Positions 48,769-61,780 of a stretch of DNA of 64,000 bases are shown here, piece after piece. A program made the translations under genes and the position numbers. How positions within the stretch are numbered: the first letter of the stretch is position 1; every line of letters starts with the position of its first letter. The stretch covers positions 310,001 to 374,000 of the forward strand of contig JANFAH010000024.1 in NCBI GenBank assembly GCA_024663395.1, written 5' to 3'. The notes beneath the pieces were generated by a model. It ran no database searches. It was not told where the DNA came from and was given only the letters and a program-made list of their open reading frames with translations. Source of the DNA: Pisolithus tinctorius. Taxonomy: Eukaryota > Basidiomycota > Agaricomycetes > Boletales > Pisolithaceae.

Positions 48769-50387
48769 CAGTGACTTCCAAAATTGATTCAATGTTTGCA
48801 CATTTTGGGTTGTTTGTTGAATTGATCAGGAACAAAGACAAATAAGACCAAAGTGTAAGTTGATGACATAAACCATTTGCACAGGGCTATCCATCAAAAA
48901 AAAGATTATGTAATTTGAATCAGTATCCATGGCAATATACTTGATTTAAATCACCATGTCATTGAATCAATTTTGGAACTATGTATTGGATCCATCAGAA
49001 TCCAACCAATATCACATAAAACAATTTCAAAAATCATCAAAGATGGTTGCTATGGTTATTGTACCTTAGCAATGATTTCAGTCCAAGCTATTTAACCACT
49101 GTCTATGTTGTCAATGCTTCCTAACTATACTATGCACCCCATCTCCTCTGCTCAGAAGGCAAACATCATTTCTCTGGCCTGTAATGGTCATTCTACTTGC
49201 ACTATTGCCTCCAGGCTGGGTATCAGCCAGCCTACAGTCTCCAGGGTGCTCAAGAACCATCTTCCTGATCAACAAGCACCTTCTTCTGGATGTCCTGCTA
49301 AGCTTTCATCCACCTCTCAGCATGCTATTATTACACAAATCACCACAGGCAAGGCCACCAATGCTGTTGAGGTTACAAAGAACATCAATTCCATAATCTC
49401 CAATCCAGTCTCCTCACAAACAGTCAGAAGGGTCCTCAGAAAACATTCATTCAAGGCTGTAACAAAGAAGAAAAAACCACTCCTCTCTATAACTCACAGA
49501 AAGAAGCAATTAGCCTTTGCTCTGAAATACAAAGAATGGACTGTGGAGGACTGGAGAAGGGTTATCTGGTCAGATGAGACAAAAATCAATAGGATTGGGT
49601 CAGATGGGAAGGTTTGGGTGTGGAAACAGGCAGGAGAGGGGCTTATTGAGAGAGAGATACAGGGATCAGTCAAGCATGGAGGAGGGAACATTATGGTATG
49701 GGGATGTATGGGCTGGGAAGGTGTTGGCCACCTTGCAGAGATTGAGGGGAGGATGGATGCCAACCAATATGTGGACATTTTGGAGAGCCAGTTGCTTCCT
49801 AGCTTGGGAGATTCTGGAATTCCTTTGAAGGATGTTATCTTTCAACAGGACAATGACCCAAAACATACCTCCAAAAAGGCCGAGAAGTGGTTGGAGGACA
49901 ACAATATCAATACTCTAGACTGGCCTCCACAGTCTCCAGATATGAACCCCATTGAACACCTCTGGAATCACATCAAACAGGAGCTCAACAACTATTCAAC
50001 ACAGCCAACGGGAGTTTGGGAGGTTTTGGAGAGTGGCAGTAGTGTGGAATAATATAGACCCAGGGGTGTGTTGTAATTTAATTGAAAGTATGCCTAGAAG
50101 GGTCCAAGCAGTGATAAAAGCCAAGGGAGGTCATACAAAGTATTAAAATTATCAGTTTCTATATCTCTGATACACACTTCCAAAATTGATTCAATGACAT
50201 GGCAATTTAAATTGTATATACCTTTATGGATACTGATTCAAATTACATAATCTTTTTTTTGATGGATAGCCCTGTGCAAATGGCTTATGTCATCAACTTA
50301 CACTTTGGTCTTATTTGTCTTTGCTCTTGATAAATTCAACAAACAACCCAAAATGTGCAAACATTGAATCAATTTTGGAAGTCACTG
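48769..50387 (+). mobile_element. Tc1/mariner transposon (1.62 kb)
   Basis: It begins CAGTGACTTCCAAAATTGAT at 48769 and ends with the exact inverse at 50387, flanked by TA at 48767-48768 and 50388-50389. The inverted repeats are about 220 bp. Each also contains a second, inverted copy of the CTTCCAAAATTGATTCAATG motif at its inner edge, the paired-site layout known from IR/DR Tc1 elements. It lies inside the composite LTR element. Confidence 0.93.
49105..50146 (+). pseudogene. Tc1/mariner transposase with one frame shift
   Basis: Starts at the ATG at 49105. An N-terminal paired-like helix-turn-helix (HSTCTIASRLGISQPTVSRV) is followed by a second DNA-binding part and the DDE catalytic core. 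The first Asp is in VIWSDETK, the second in FQQDNDPKHTS, and the Glu in DMNPIEHLWNHIK; the last two are 34 residues apart, so it is DD34E. The frame is lost near 50033 (a 1-base deletion after the GVWEVLE stretch). The other frame then gives the expected end, CCNLIESMPRRVQAVIKAKG, to 50146. A full protein would be about 345 residues. It is otherwise well preserved, so this is probably a young insertion. Confidence 0.9.
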
Positions 50388-50394
50388 TATATGC

Positions 50395-53300
50395 TCTTGA
50401 CCACTGCTCATCCTTAAGACAATTTAGCACCAACAAAAACAATGGAACTTGAAACTATAAGTCAGGGTGAGTAGAATCACCCAGAGGCTGGCACAACTCG
50501 GTTGAGTGACATTGCACAAAGTAAAACTTGTATTAAAGAAAACTCTATATCAATACACTCACCAGGACTTTCACTTTGTCCATCTGTCCCATTCCCATCT
50601 CAACAGCCTCAACTCTCTGTGCATGCATGCACTTGATCTCTCATACCCCATCTGGTATTTTGTCTGGTGGCCAAAGCCCTTGTGAAGTGTCGCCGAGCAA
50701 CCTCGAGTCACTCATCTTTGTTTGCTACCTTTTCAACCCTAGACACAAAGGATACTGACATAGTATATGTTCGAACCAAAATAAAACCTGTCACCTTTGG
50801 TCTGTAGACTCTTGAGTCCTCCTCGATGATAGGTCTTCAACCCTGATGAGTGTAGGTGCTAATTCTGTTCGATCTTGGTTGTTGGTCCACATCAAGGTAA
50901 CTTAGAACTTCGCATGTACTTCGTAGTCCTTCGCATATTCTAGAATAACCTGGCCATAAGTAAAACACTTTGAGACAAGAATAAAACTTTGGGCCATTGA
51001 GCCCTTTCAGTGTGTCTCTGAGATCTCTTGCATGTCTGGCATGGTCTTGTGTTGCTGCAGCTAGCCATTGTAGGTCAATTCAGAGCCTTCATACTTGCAA
51101 GTGTGATTGTCCTTGTCTGCAGTTGCTGCATGCTTCTTCTGCCACCAAAGGCCATCGTTGTAGTTCGAACAGCATTTGACATACTTGCTTGACTGTATGT
51201 CCACATGTCCTTTGTTCGTAGTCTGTTGTAGTCTCCAATACCACAATTGCCTTTTGTTGTAGATGTTTGTCCCTCCTAGAATAACTAAAATGTAAGTAAC
51301 ATGTCTCAAAGCCAAAACAAGAACTTGAGCTAGCGAGCCCAGTGCCCATGTCCTTCATGCTTTGCCTCCATGGCCTGGCCCTTCTTTTCTCTCATGGCCG
51401 TTGATTTACTTTAAGTCTCATCAGTGTCACTAACACCCGCTGTGCAGTCTGCCAAGTTTTCCCATAGAAATGCCTCTGTAAGTGATATGACCCAAAATAG
51501 AGGAGAAGGTATGAGCCATTGAGCTCAGCATGTGATTCTACTATGTCTCTCCTTGATCAAAGGACTTCTGTTTCTTTGAATGACCATTGATCGCTGGTGA
51601 ACCATAATGCCACTGTTTGTACTCCTGTGGCCTTCCACAGTCGTTCATATGTATTCTGTACCCTTAAGTGCGATGGTCTTCACTCATACTCATCATGGTA
51701 TGCATCAAACAGTTTCTTCAGATGGGGTACTCACTCGTCGATGCCCACAACATCAGTGCCAATAAATATGACCCTTGCAGGACTTGTGCAGACGAGCCTA
51801 TGGGCACCAGCTGCGACAGCCATGACAATGATGGCTCGGGTGCCCTCAACATCAACCCTGATGTAGATGGAGGGGTCTTTCGCACCTCACTGTAGTAAGG
51901 TAGCCTGTATGATATATGTAATGCCCAATCTCTTCAATATATCCAACATGTCCTGCTTGTCAGTAATGTTTTCCACATGACCGGGGGCTCTGTGATGTCT
52001 CTGCACAACACCCAACACAGAGACAGAGTCTCCCTCCGCCAGCCGATCAACAATATATTGTCCTACTAGACTGCTTCATACTGCAGACGCATCATCGCTC
52101 GAAGACTCATCGACACTCTGTAAAGACTTGCACTCCCTAAAATACTGTAGCTGTAAGTAAAACACTTCAAAGAAAAAGCCAAAGCTTGGGCCTTCGAGCC
52201 CAGGCAGCATGGCTTCAATGCCCCTTGCATCTCACACATCTGGTTGCGACCTCGAAGCTTGCTGTCATAGCAGTTCTTGCCTGTAAGTCCACAAAACCGT
52301 CTTGAACACCTCTCTTTGGGCATCTCGTAGTCATTGCACTTGTCGCTCTGTAGGTTGATATGTTGTTTCTTCGAAGTTGTTGTCTATCCTAAAGTAACCT
52401 AACTGTGAGTAAAAAGCCGCACTACTAAAATCGAAACTTGGGCCATCGTGCTTGGCATCCATGTCTGCCAAATCTCATATCCTTGATGATTGCTGTTGCA
52501 GATTGAGCCATAATTGCCACAGATGTCTCGCTGTACTTCCATGCAACCTTCGACCATAGACTATTGAAGGCTCCTCTATCACAGTCCCAGTTCATCATAG
52601 ACATCCATGCTTCCTAGAATAATGAAGATGTGAGCAGCATATCCTGAAATAAAAGCGGAACTTTGAGCTATTGGGCTTGTCATTTGTCTCCACCATGCCT
52701 CATATCCATCATATGGCCACTCTCGCACCATGCAGCCTTTGGTCCATGTCGAACATTACAGTCACCGTTGTTGCTCGAGTTGCTACTACTGCTCTTGTCA
52801 TACTTCCACATGAGCTTCATTCGTAGCTTGTCTTAGAATCCTGAGATGCAATTGCTGGAATGTTGGTAGCACTTCGTCACAACCAACCGCTATCCCTAGA
52901 GTAGAATAGATGTAAGTAAGGCACTCTAAAGTCAAAACAAACCCATGAGCTGTCAAGCCCAGTGCCTGTGCTCTCCGCACCTTGTTTCCATTGAATGGCA
53001 ATTTGTGCCTCGTGCAGCTGTCAATCCACACCGAGTCTAGCCATCATCATATTTGTCACTGTAGTTGTCATCATTGTCACCATCGCTCATCTGTATATGA
53101 TCTCCTCAGGTGTAGTTTCCGTACTGAATGAAAAGAACAAAACCACCTTTGTGCCTTTGGCTTGCCCTGACTGCTCACCCCACTCATAGTAGTACCATCA
53201 TATCGCATTGCATATCTTCGTACTGACTCTCCATTGTCTCTTCTCATAGGTTGCTGTGGTCTCTCATATAGTGATCACTGGAACACTGGTCATGTCTCGT

Positions 53301-54831
53301 TGTAGATAACTGTTCTCCCTATATAAAGCTAGGTGTAAGTAAAGCATCCTGAAGTAAAAATGAAATGTTGAGCTATTGAGCTCGCTCCACGTGATCCCGA
53401 TGTCTCTCTTGTGTCGCATTTGCTCTTGTATCCTCAACGGTCATTGTTGTAGATCAAACCATAGTCGTCGCACTTGTTTCACAGTATGTCCGAGTGCCTT
53501 ATGTTCATAGTCCTTCATAGGTTCTTGCACTGCAACAGCTTGGATGTCGCTCAAGCATCATCTCGCACATCTGTTTTTCCTAGAATAGAGTTGACATAAG
53601 TAAAACGATCTAAGTCTGAAACAAAACCTTAAGCCATTTGGCTCAGTATCCATGCTCATCAGATCTTGTATCCTCAACAACTGTGGTCATAGCCTGAACT
53701 GTAGCCATCATACTAATCTTGTCATTCGTCTGCACGACATTTGCTTGTAGATTGCCGTAGTTTCTTGAATCGCAGTTATCTGGGCATCACTTGGCCTTCA
53801 TCATATATAGCTATTTTCCCTAGAAAAATGAAGATGTAAGTAGAATAAACCAAAATGAACACAAAACCTCGAGCTGTCAAGTTGATTGTTCATGTCCACC
53901 ATGTCTCGTATCCACCATACAGCCATTCTCGCATTGCATGGCCACTGCTCCACATCCAGCGCCATCGACCTCGTCTCCTGTTCTCCTGTTGTCACTGCCA
54001 TTGTCATTGTTGCCATTGCTCATCTATATATGATCTCCTCAGGCATAGTCTCTGTACTGAACAACAAGAACAATATCACCATTGTGCCTTCTGACCATTT
54101 GCCCCATTCATAGTAGCACCATTGTATTACATCGTGTAGTTTCTCCTCGATGGACCTCTGTCTTTCCTTGTAGATCATTGTAATCCCTCGGATCGTGGCT
54201 ACCTGGACATTACTCATATGTCATCTCATACATCCATTTTTCCTGGAACAAAATAGTTGTAAGTAAAGCATTCTGGAGTCAAAACAGACCTTTGAGCCAT
54301 CGAGCTCATTATCCATGCTCCTCACACCCTGTCTCTGTCGAATGACTGTCCCACTCTCATACGGCCATCGCTCCATGTCCAGTGCCACCATTGTCTTCTC
54401 TTGTATTGTGATTGCTATTCAATGTAGTTGTCCTTCTTCCCTAAAATACCGATGACGTAAGTAAGGTGTTCTGAAATCAAAACAAACCCTTGGGCCATTG
54501 AGCCCAACAGCTGCACTCATTGCACCCTATTTCCATTGAATGGCTGCTCCAGCCTCATGCAGCCCTCAATCTGTGCCAAGTGTCAATGTTGTTGTTCTTC
54601 TTTGTACCGCAGTCACTGTTTGTTGTAGATATTCATTTGACCCAGAATAGAAATGCTGTAAGTAAAGTGTCATGAAAGCAAAACAGACCCTTGAGCCATA
54701 GTGCTCAGCATCCATGCTGACCGCACCTTGTACTGCGACCACCTGGGTGTCGGTCGCTCTCTGTTGCATGTACTGGCTTTCTCTAGTGTAGAATAGATGT
54801 AAGCAAAGCATCTCAGAATCAAAACAAACTG
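50395..54831. repeat. Degenerate tandem repeats within the composite LTR element
   Basis: About fourteen diverged units of roughly 200-420 bp. Recurrent pieces on the plus strand are CTAGAATAGATGTAAGTAAAGC, TCAAAACAAACCTTGAGCCAT and CGAGCTCAGTATCCATGCTC. On the minus strand this gives repeated F-x-x-x-T-x-Y-L-H-F-Y-S-R fragments, but no continuous ORF. Another unit is cut by Gypsy 2 and continues at 60475. No pol motif was found. Confidence 0.6.
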
Positions 54832-55044
54832 GTGAGTGTCATGACCGTACCCAGACCACCCTAGACTGGCTCTACACCGGTCTCGACCCGGTCCCATCCA
54901 ACCCTTTCCCTGGTCCCAGCCTTAACCCTTTGACCCAGAAACGTGTTAGCTCACAAGGCACTGCAAGGCAGTGCCCGGTCAAGTTGTCCCCTCAGTTGGT
55001 ACCGGGCCGGTGTAACACCTGGCCCAGCCACATGTCCTGCCCCT

Positions 55045-58000
55045 TATCCCGTGTCCCCTATCCAACTCCGGCTCTTTGATGGGTCATCAAGTTTCGTCAT
55101 CACTCAAGCAGTAGATCTTTCGGTTCAATTTGCGACCGGCGATGTCACCCTGGTAACCCTGTTTCTAGCCCCATTGGATTCTGAATGTAAGATAGTCCTT
55201 GGACATGACTGGCTCACCCGCTACAATCCGTTGATTGATTGGGTATTGAGCAGTCTAACTTTCCAGACATCTACAGGAGGAATGCCAACCCCGTCGACAC
55301 CCCCTGCCACACTGGTCTTAACCGGTCTTCCCAAACCCGGTCTAACTGACCAACCCAACCCCGGCCCTGCGCCATCTGTACCATCTGTCGACTCACCGGT
55401 TCACACTCCCCTGAAAGCTCCCCCTATCGTCCTGATCAACGCAGCTGCGTATGTACATGCTTGCAAACTAGAGGGATCCACCCAATTCCAACTCCATCTA
55501 TGCCCATTGGACCCAGTCCTGGCCCAGTCTACTTCTACCGGTCCTCCACCAGACCTGGCCAGTGTACCAAAGGACTATCACGACTTTGCTGACATCTTTA
55601 GCAAAGCCAAGGCCTCTACTCTCCCCCCACACCGAGAGTACGACCTTAAGATCGAATTGGAAGAGGGTACTACACCACCCATAGGAACCATCTACTCGCT
55701 ATCCCTGGTCGAGCTGCAAGCTCTGCGGGTGTTCATCGACGAAAACCTGACTACTGGTTTCATCCGGCCCACTTCTTCCCCCTACACTGCACCGGTCCTC
55801 TTCGTAAAAAAGAAGGATGGTTCACTCCGGTTATGTGTTGACTTCCGGGGCCTTAACAACTCACCAAGAAAGACCGGTATCCCCTACCACTAATATCTGA
55901 CCTACTCGACTCCCCTAGCCGCGCCAAAATCTACACTAAGATCGACTTAAGGCACGCATACCACCTCGTCTGGATTGCACCTGGGGATGAGTGGAAAACT
56001 GCCTTCAGAACGCGCTATGGGTCTTACGAGTGGTTGGTGATGCCTTTCGGTCTTACCAATGCCCTGGCTGCCTTCCAGCAGTTTGTCAACTCAATCTTCG
56101 CAGATATGCTAGATGTCTGCGTCGTCATCTACCTCGACGACATTTTAATCTACTCCAGAGATGAGTAATCACATAAGCAGCACGTCCGGGAGGTTCTTCG
56201 CCGGCTCTGGTTGCATGGCCTATATGCCAAACCGGAGAAGTGCGAATTCCACTCGGACTCCGTGGAATACTTGGGTTACCACTTGTCCCCGGCCGGCCTT
56301 ACCATGTCTTCAGAGAAGGTCAAAGCTATCTGCGACTGGCCTGAACCCCAGAAGGTAAAGGACATACAGTCCTTCCTGGGCTTCGCCAATTTCTATCGCC
56401 GGTTCATTTTTAACTACTCGGACATGGTGGTACCTCTAACCTGGTTGACACGCAAAGGTGCTCCCTGGAACTTTTCTGAGGAGTGCCACCGGTCTTTCAA
56501 TAAACTCAAGCAGGCCTTCACTACTGCCCCGGTCCTAACTCACTTTTCCCCGGAAGCTCCTATTACCATCGAGACTGATGCTTCTGACTATGCCATAGCC
56601 GGTATTCTGTCCATCACCGGTGGTGATGGTCAAATCCGGCCGGTCGCATTCTACTCTCGCACCTTAACAGCCCCGGAGCTAAATTATGACACCCATGATA
56701 AGGAGTTACTCACGATCTTCAAGGCGTTCCGGACATGGCGGCATTACTTGGAAGGCTCTGCAGTACCAGTCGACGTTGTCACCGATCACAAGAACCTGGA
56801 GTACTTCTCCACCTCAAAGGTTTTAACCTGGTGCCAGGCGCGCTGGTCTGAGTTCTTGTCCCAATTCAATATGGTTATCCGGTTCAGACCCGGTAAACTC
56901 AGTGCTAAGCCTGACGCCCTAACTAGACGATGGGACGTCTACCCCAAAGTGGGGGATAGCGACTACGCCCAGGTCAACCCACAGAATCTCAGACCGGTCT
57001 TCATGCAGGAACAGCTAGCCACCTCCCTGCGCGCCACCTACCTTGAATACCCAGTCCTACGTGCTGTTGCACTGATGGACGTGGAGAAGCTACATAATGA
57101 TATTCTCTCAGCCCTACCCTCAGACCCGGTCGCCCAAGTCCGGTTCTCAGACACATCAGACTCCCGGTGGTCAGTTGATGACGCCGGCTTCCTCCGTCTA
57201 GATGGAAGAATCTATGTACCAGACTCTAACGACCTTCGCCTTCGTGTCTTGAGGTTTAAACATGATCATCCCTTGTCCGGCCACTTCGGCCAGAACAGGA
57301 CACTAGAGCTCATCCAGCACGAGTACACCTGGCCCGGCCTAAGGACATTCGTCAAAGACTATGTCCAGTCTTGTACTACCTGTGCCCAGGCCAAGGTACC
57401 CCACCACCGGCCTTATGGCCTACTCAAACAACTCCCAGTGCCAGAGAAGCCGTGGAATTCCATCTCGATGGATTTCATAGAGCAACTCCCGGCCTCAACC
57501 GGCTTCACCGCCATCCTCGTCGTGGTCAACCGGCTCTCAAAGCAAGCCATCTTCATACCTACTCACGACACCATCACAGCCCCTGAGCTCGCCAAACTCT
57601 TCCTCATGCATGTGTTCTCTAAGCATGGTGTACTGGCTCATGTAACCTCAGACTGGGGATCAGAGTTCGTATCTCACTTCTTCCAGTCTCTAGGTAAAGC
57701 TCTAGACATGCGTCTACATTTCACCTCCAGGTATCACCCAGAGGGGGATGGTCAGACAGAGCGCACCAACCAGACCCTCAAACAATATCTCCAGGTCTAC
57801 TGTAACTACCAACAGGATAACTGGGCCAAGTTACTACCGCTAGCTGAGTTTGCTTACAACAATGCACCCAGCGCTACGACCGGGGTATCACCCTTCTTCG
57901 CTAATAAGGGTTATCACCCTAGTATCTCAGTCTTCCCTGAGCACGATCTCATGTCCAACTGGGCTCGTGATTATGCAGTCGACTTAGATTCACTGCACCA

Positions 58001-58544
58001 GTACCTATGTGAAGAAATGGCTCTCGCCCAGCAATGCTACCAAGGACTGGCAGATGCCAGGCGCATGCCGGCCCCAGACTTCAAAGTGGGCGACAATGTC
58101 TATGTAAAAGCCAAGTGCTTCCGGTCGACCTGGCCCTCCAAGAAACTAAGTGAGAAGAACCTTGGGCCCTACCCCATAATAGCCCAGGCCAGCTCTCACT
58201 CGTTCACCCTGCGTCTACCAGACTCTATGCGCGCTGTACACCCGGTCTTCCACGTATCCCAGCTTGAACCGGCCGTTCCAAATACCATACCCAACCGGTC
58301 TCAACCTCCACCCCCACCAGTCGATGTTGACGGCGACTTAGAATTCGAAGTAGCAGAGATACTCGATTCGAAGGTCGACCGGTGCAGAAAGTGTTGGTTG
58401 CAGTACCTGGTCTGGTGGACTGGTTATGAGGGAACTGACGAAGAAACTACCTGGGTATTAGCAACAGAGCTGGACAATGCTTCAGAACTCATCCAAGAAT
58501 ATCATGACCGGTACCCAGACAAACCCAGTCCTTTCAAGAAATAA
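55045..58544 (+). pseudogene. Gypsy 2 pro-pol with chromodomain
   Basis: It starts inside the protease after the deletion (SPIQLRLFDGSSSFVITQAV), so the protease active site is missing. RT ([19 protein letters not shown]), RNase H (TDASDYAIAGIL), integrase (HFGQNRTLELI, MDFIEQLP, GQTERTNQTLK) and the chromodomain (VAEILDSKVDRCRKCWLQYL, to PFKK at 58544) follow. Two breaks are clear: a 1-base loss near 55860 before the [11 protein letters not shown] block and TAA at 56166-56168. In the second Asp block Gypsy 2 reads SDWGSEF where Gypsy 1 has SDRGSEF. Confidence 0.88.
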
Positions 58545-58736
58545 CCCGGAACCGGTCTCAAGTTTTCTTTTCCTCTTTATCTGTTTCTCCTATCTCGTAG
58601 TTACTATATCTTGATTTCCTTTACTTTTCCCTTATTTGCTTTCTTTCATACTTCAGAACCGGAACTGGGCATTGACATTTGCAACTATATACGTACAAGA
58701 AAAAAAAAAGGAATGGTACTCTACGCGCGTGCGACC

Positions 58737-59773
58737 TCAGGCTTGGGACCCAGAACCGGCACCGGCCTGGTCATCTGGCTCAGACTGGGACTGGCTCTCC
58801 TCTTCTTCCTCCCTCAGCCCAGCCAACTCTTCGTCGAGCCCCTCAGCATCCCGGTCTTCCTCGTCGGTGGTATCTCGGTCTGAAGGCACATCTGGCACTA
58901 GAAATTCGAAGTGTTCTTCGACGTACATTTCGTAGGACCGGGCAAACCAGTAGAAGTTCCTCGAGACCTCCCACTGGGCCACTGTCAGGCCGACCACATT
59001 GTCAGCCACACACTGCACCGCTTTGATCAGACGCTCCATCTGATCACCAGTGATAGGGCCGGCCCCGGTCTCTTCACTGGCCTTCTTCGTTGATGGTCCC
59101 TTGCCCACATCTTCGTCCTCATCACCGGCGCCCTCGAGTACCTTGGCAGATGGTCGCCTCGATCTCTTTTTCTTCTCCCCAGCACGAGGGGAGGTCACGT
59201 CGGCCTTCCTCTTTCCCTTGTCCCCAGCCAGCCCAGCACTGGCCTCACCTTCGACCAGCCACCGGCAGCGCTCCTTGAGCTCGTTGCACCAGTTACACGC
59301 CATGCGCTTCTTCTTACTATTGGTGCTACGCAGACAGGGCGTGTTGGTCCGGGCGCAGCGAAGGCAACTGCTGGGGTGTTGGTCATCAACACCAATGATG
59401 GTCGTCATGGTACTCACCGAGGACTCATCACCTCGACGTTTGGCCTGGCCCCGGTGGAACTACCAACCAGGTCATCAGCCTGCTGGCTCTACGCCTCCTT
59501 TCTGGCCTCTTCAGCCTTGCGCGCAGCCTCTAGTCTCTGCGCCTCCGCCTCTGCGCGTGCCCTTTCCTCTTCGAGCCAGGCCTGTTCTTGCCTCTCCGCC
59601 TCCAACCGGGCTTCTTCCTGCACCTTCGCTTTGCGCCTCTTGCGCTCAGCCAACTTGCCCTGGATGGCCTCGTTGTCGTTGTCGCTGCCTACCCGCAGCT
59701 CTTCGCTCGTCACCCGGGTCAGGTCGAGCGGGAGTTCTTGATCGTATGGCGTTCTGGACCGGCGAATAGACAT
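58737..59773 (-). pseudogene. Antisense accessory gene of Gypsy 2 (Zn2Cys6-like)
   Basis: Counterpart of 38635-39669, again antisense to pol and between pol and the 3' LTR. The ATG at 59773 gives MSIRRSRTPYDQ. Exon 1 is a charged helix with EEERARAEAEAQRLEAARKA. One TAG sits at 59489-59491. The 50-nt intron is 59368-59417. Exon 2 carries CLRCARTNTPC and ACNWCNELKERC in the C-x2-C-x6-C-x12-C-x2-C-x6-C spacing, then KKKRSRRPSAKV, the GDQMERLIKAVQCVADNVVG block, EHFEFLVPDVPSDRDTTDEE and an acidic Glu/Ser-rich end at 58737. Exon 2 is open for its whole length. The pattern (charged helix, zinc cluster, basic patch, acidic end) is transcription-factor-like. Function is inferred. Confidence 0.75.
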
Positions 59774-59904
59774 GTCGAAGTGAGGAAACAAACCTGAAGT
59801 GGACCGGTCTTAAGTCCCCCAGTTTTCAAGGTCAGACACAAAACTTTCAATCTCAGCATTGTCCTCATTGGAGCCTCGTGGGCTTGGCTCCAAGAGGGGG
59901 ATAC

Positions 59905-60474
59905 TGTCATGACTGTACCCAGACCACCCTAGACCGGCTCTATGCTGGTCTCGACCCGGTCCCATCCAACCCTTTCCCCAGTCCTGGCCTTAACCCTTCA
60001 ACCCAGAAATGTGTTAGGTCACGAGGCACTGCAAGGCAGTGCCTGGTCGAGTTGTCCCCTCAGTTGGTACCAGGCCGGTGTAAAACCTGGCCCAGCCACA
60101 TGTCCTGCCCTGGTTCCCGGTAATCCCTTGTCCATAGTCCTTGCTTGATAAGGTTCTTTGTAACACTACTTACCAATCATCACTGTACCGGCACAGACCG
60201 GTCTCCGGTGCTACGTTACACTTAGGTTACTTCTAGTATATAAGCCATAGGATATTCTGTTTAGCCTCAGTCTGAAATCAAAGTTCTCATCTTAACCTGG
60301 TCTCTCTTGTCCTCTGCCTTCTGTCTCTTGACTGGACTATGGCCCACGCAAGGGAATAGCACTGTGCCCTCAGTCACTAAGTCCAATAGTCCAAAACCCT
60401 TGATCTCGTATTACCCTCTAACCCCCAACCGTACTCCGGACCGGCCTTGGACCAGTGAAGACCCGGACTTAACA
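59905..60474 (+). repeat. 3' LTR of Gypsy 2
   Basis: 570 bp from TGTCATGAC to CTTAACA. It matches the Gypsy 1 LTRs in inverse orientation and keeps more CpG sites than they do. Confidence 0.9.
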
Positions 60475-60479
60475 GTGAG

Positions 60480-61780
60480 CCATCGAGCTCAGTATCCCTT
60501 ATTGCACTCGCCATGTCTCACTCCCACTGAATGGCACACTCAATCTTGTATGGCCTTCGATCTGCACACAGTCCAGTTGTCGTTGTCATCGCTATCACGC
60601 TACTTGCCACTGTTGTCACTCTCATTGATGTCACCATCACTTGTAGTCATGGTAGCTTCCATATTGTACCTTGTTCAGCCCATTCTTCATATCCTTCAAT
60701 TGCAGCAATCTTGCATAGCCAGCCTGTAACACTAGAGTTGTCAGTATGTAGTACTTGAGCACGCATGGCCACAACGCACAGAGCGGTCATGTGACTCCGC
60801 TTAGTCAACATTGCAGGACTTTCTGCATGAGTCCTAATACTGAGTGCACACGTCAATTCACTCAACAAACTCCTGAATAATATATATATTGTTGACACTG
60901 TGCAGCCATGGAACATTTCAAGTGCGAGGGTGTCCACCCTCGCTGCATGCTTCAACACTTTGATTTGCACAACTTTTTCTGGTGGCTTCCTTTGTATGAC
61001 GAGCCTCAATGGCTCCTTGATCTTGATCCTTCTTGCAATAACCTTCATCTTGATGTATTCTGTACCTCTTAATGTCCTGTATGAGTTAGCATTCCCTTCA
61101 TGTACCAACTTATCTGCCTTGTGGCTGCTTGTGGGCACTTCGAGTTCCTCGTCTTCAACTCTTGTAGATCTCACATGTCCTTCGAGTCTTTCTGTTTCGA
61201 ATTTGAGCGGAATCTTTGACATGAATAGGTCATTGGTGAACTGATGTGTATATCTGCTGACTGCAGGAATTCCAAGGCTGCTTCTTTCACTGCCTCAACC
61301 TCTTAGGTAGGACTCCTGTAGTGACACACCAGTACTATAGCCATCAGAGAAACTCAATATGAACAAAAAGAAAAACCCCTTTGAGTGCTGTAATTTGCCT
61401 TGAATTCAAATGGGACTTTCATTGTGAGTGGTTCCTCCACCAATGCTGGTTTGACTCACTCAAGCTCTGCTGCTTCCTGTAACTCAGTAGTCAGTATTCT
61501 GTTCATACTCAAAGAAAACTCTTTTGTCTCAAAACAGGTTGCTGCAGCTGCTTCGATGAGCCTGCCAGGGCTTCGGTCCTCACTGTTTGTCTTCTCGGGT
61601 GGACTGCGTGGCTGTGCGTGACTTGTCGAAGCTACTGTGGGTACTTTCTTGCATTCCATGTACCCCAATAATTCTGTAGATCCCTGTATACTGGTTGTCA
61701 GCGAGTCATGTGCAGGTATAGTTGGAAAAGACTTCGTAGGTAGTTGTTGCTTGTCTGAACTCAATTCTGGTTTGCTTCAT
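60480..61780 (-). pseudogene. Composite element: remnant coding sequence after gag
   Basis: Minus-strand open stretches at 61456-61764 and 60647-61222 continue downstream of the gag remnant. They are rich in S, T, P, E and K (for example SHAQPRSPPEKTNSEDR) and could be the end of gag and a linker. No protease or RT motif was recognised. Confidence 0.35.

Larger units (their letters stand above)
54837..60474 (+). mobile_element. Chromodomain Ty3/Gypsy retrotransposon 2, gag-deleted (5.64 kb)
   Basis: Same family as Gypsy 1, on the plus strand. The 5-bp duplication GTGAG is at 54832-54836 and 60475-60479. The 5' LTR is only ~208 bp (54837 to about 55044). It joins directly to the protease region at a short TGCCCC homology, so the rest of the LTR, gag and the start of pro are gone. 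The 3' LTR is complete (59905-60474), preceded by CAAGAGGGGGATAC. Confidence 0.92.

Noticed and set aside
51597..51895. Host gene in the 51.6-51.9-kb ORFs
   Set aside because: The ORFs are short, overlap in two frames, have no recognisable domain and lie within the degenerate repeat body of the composite LTR element.
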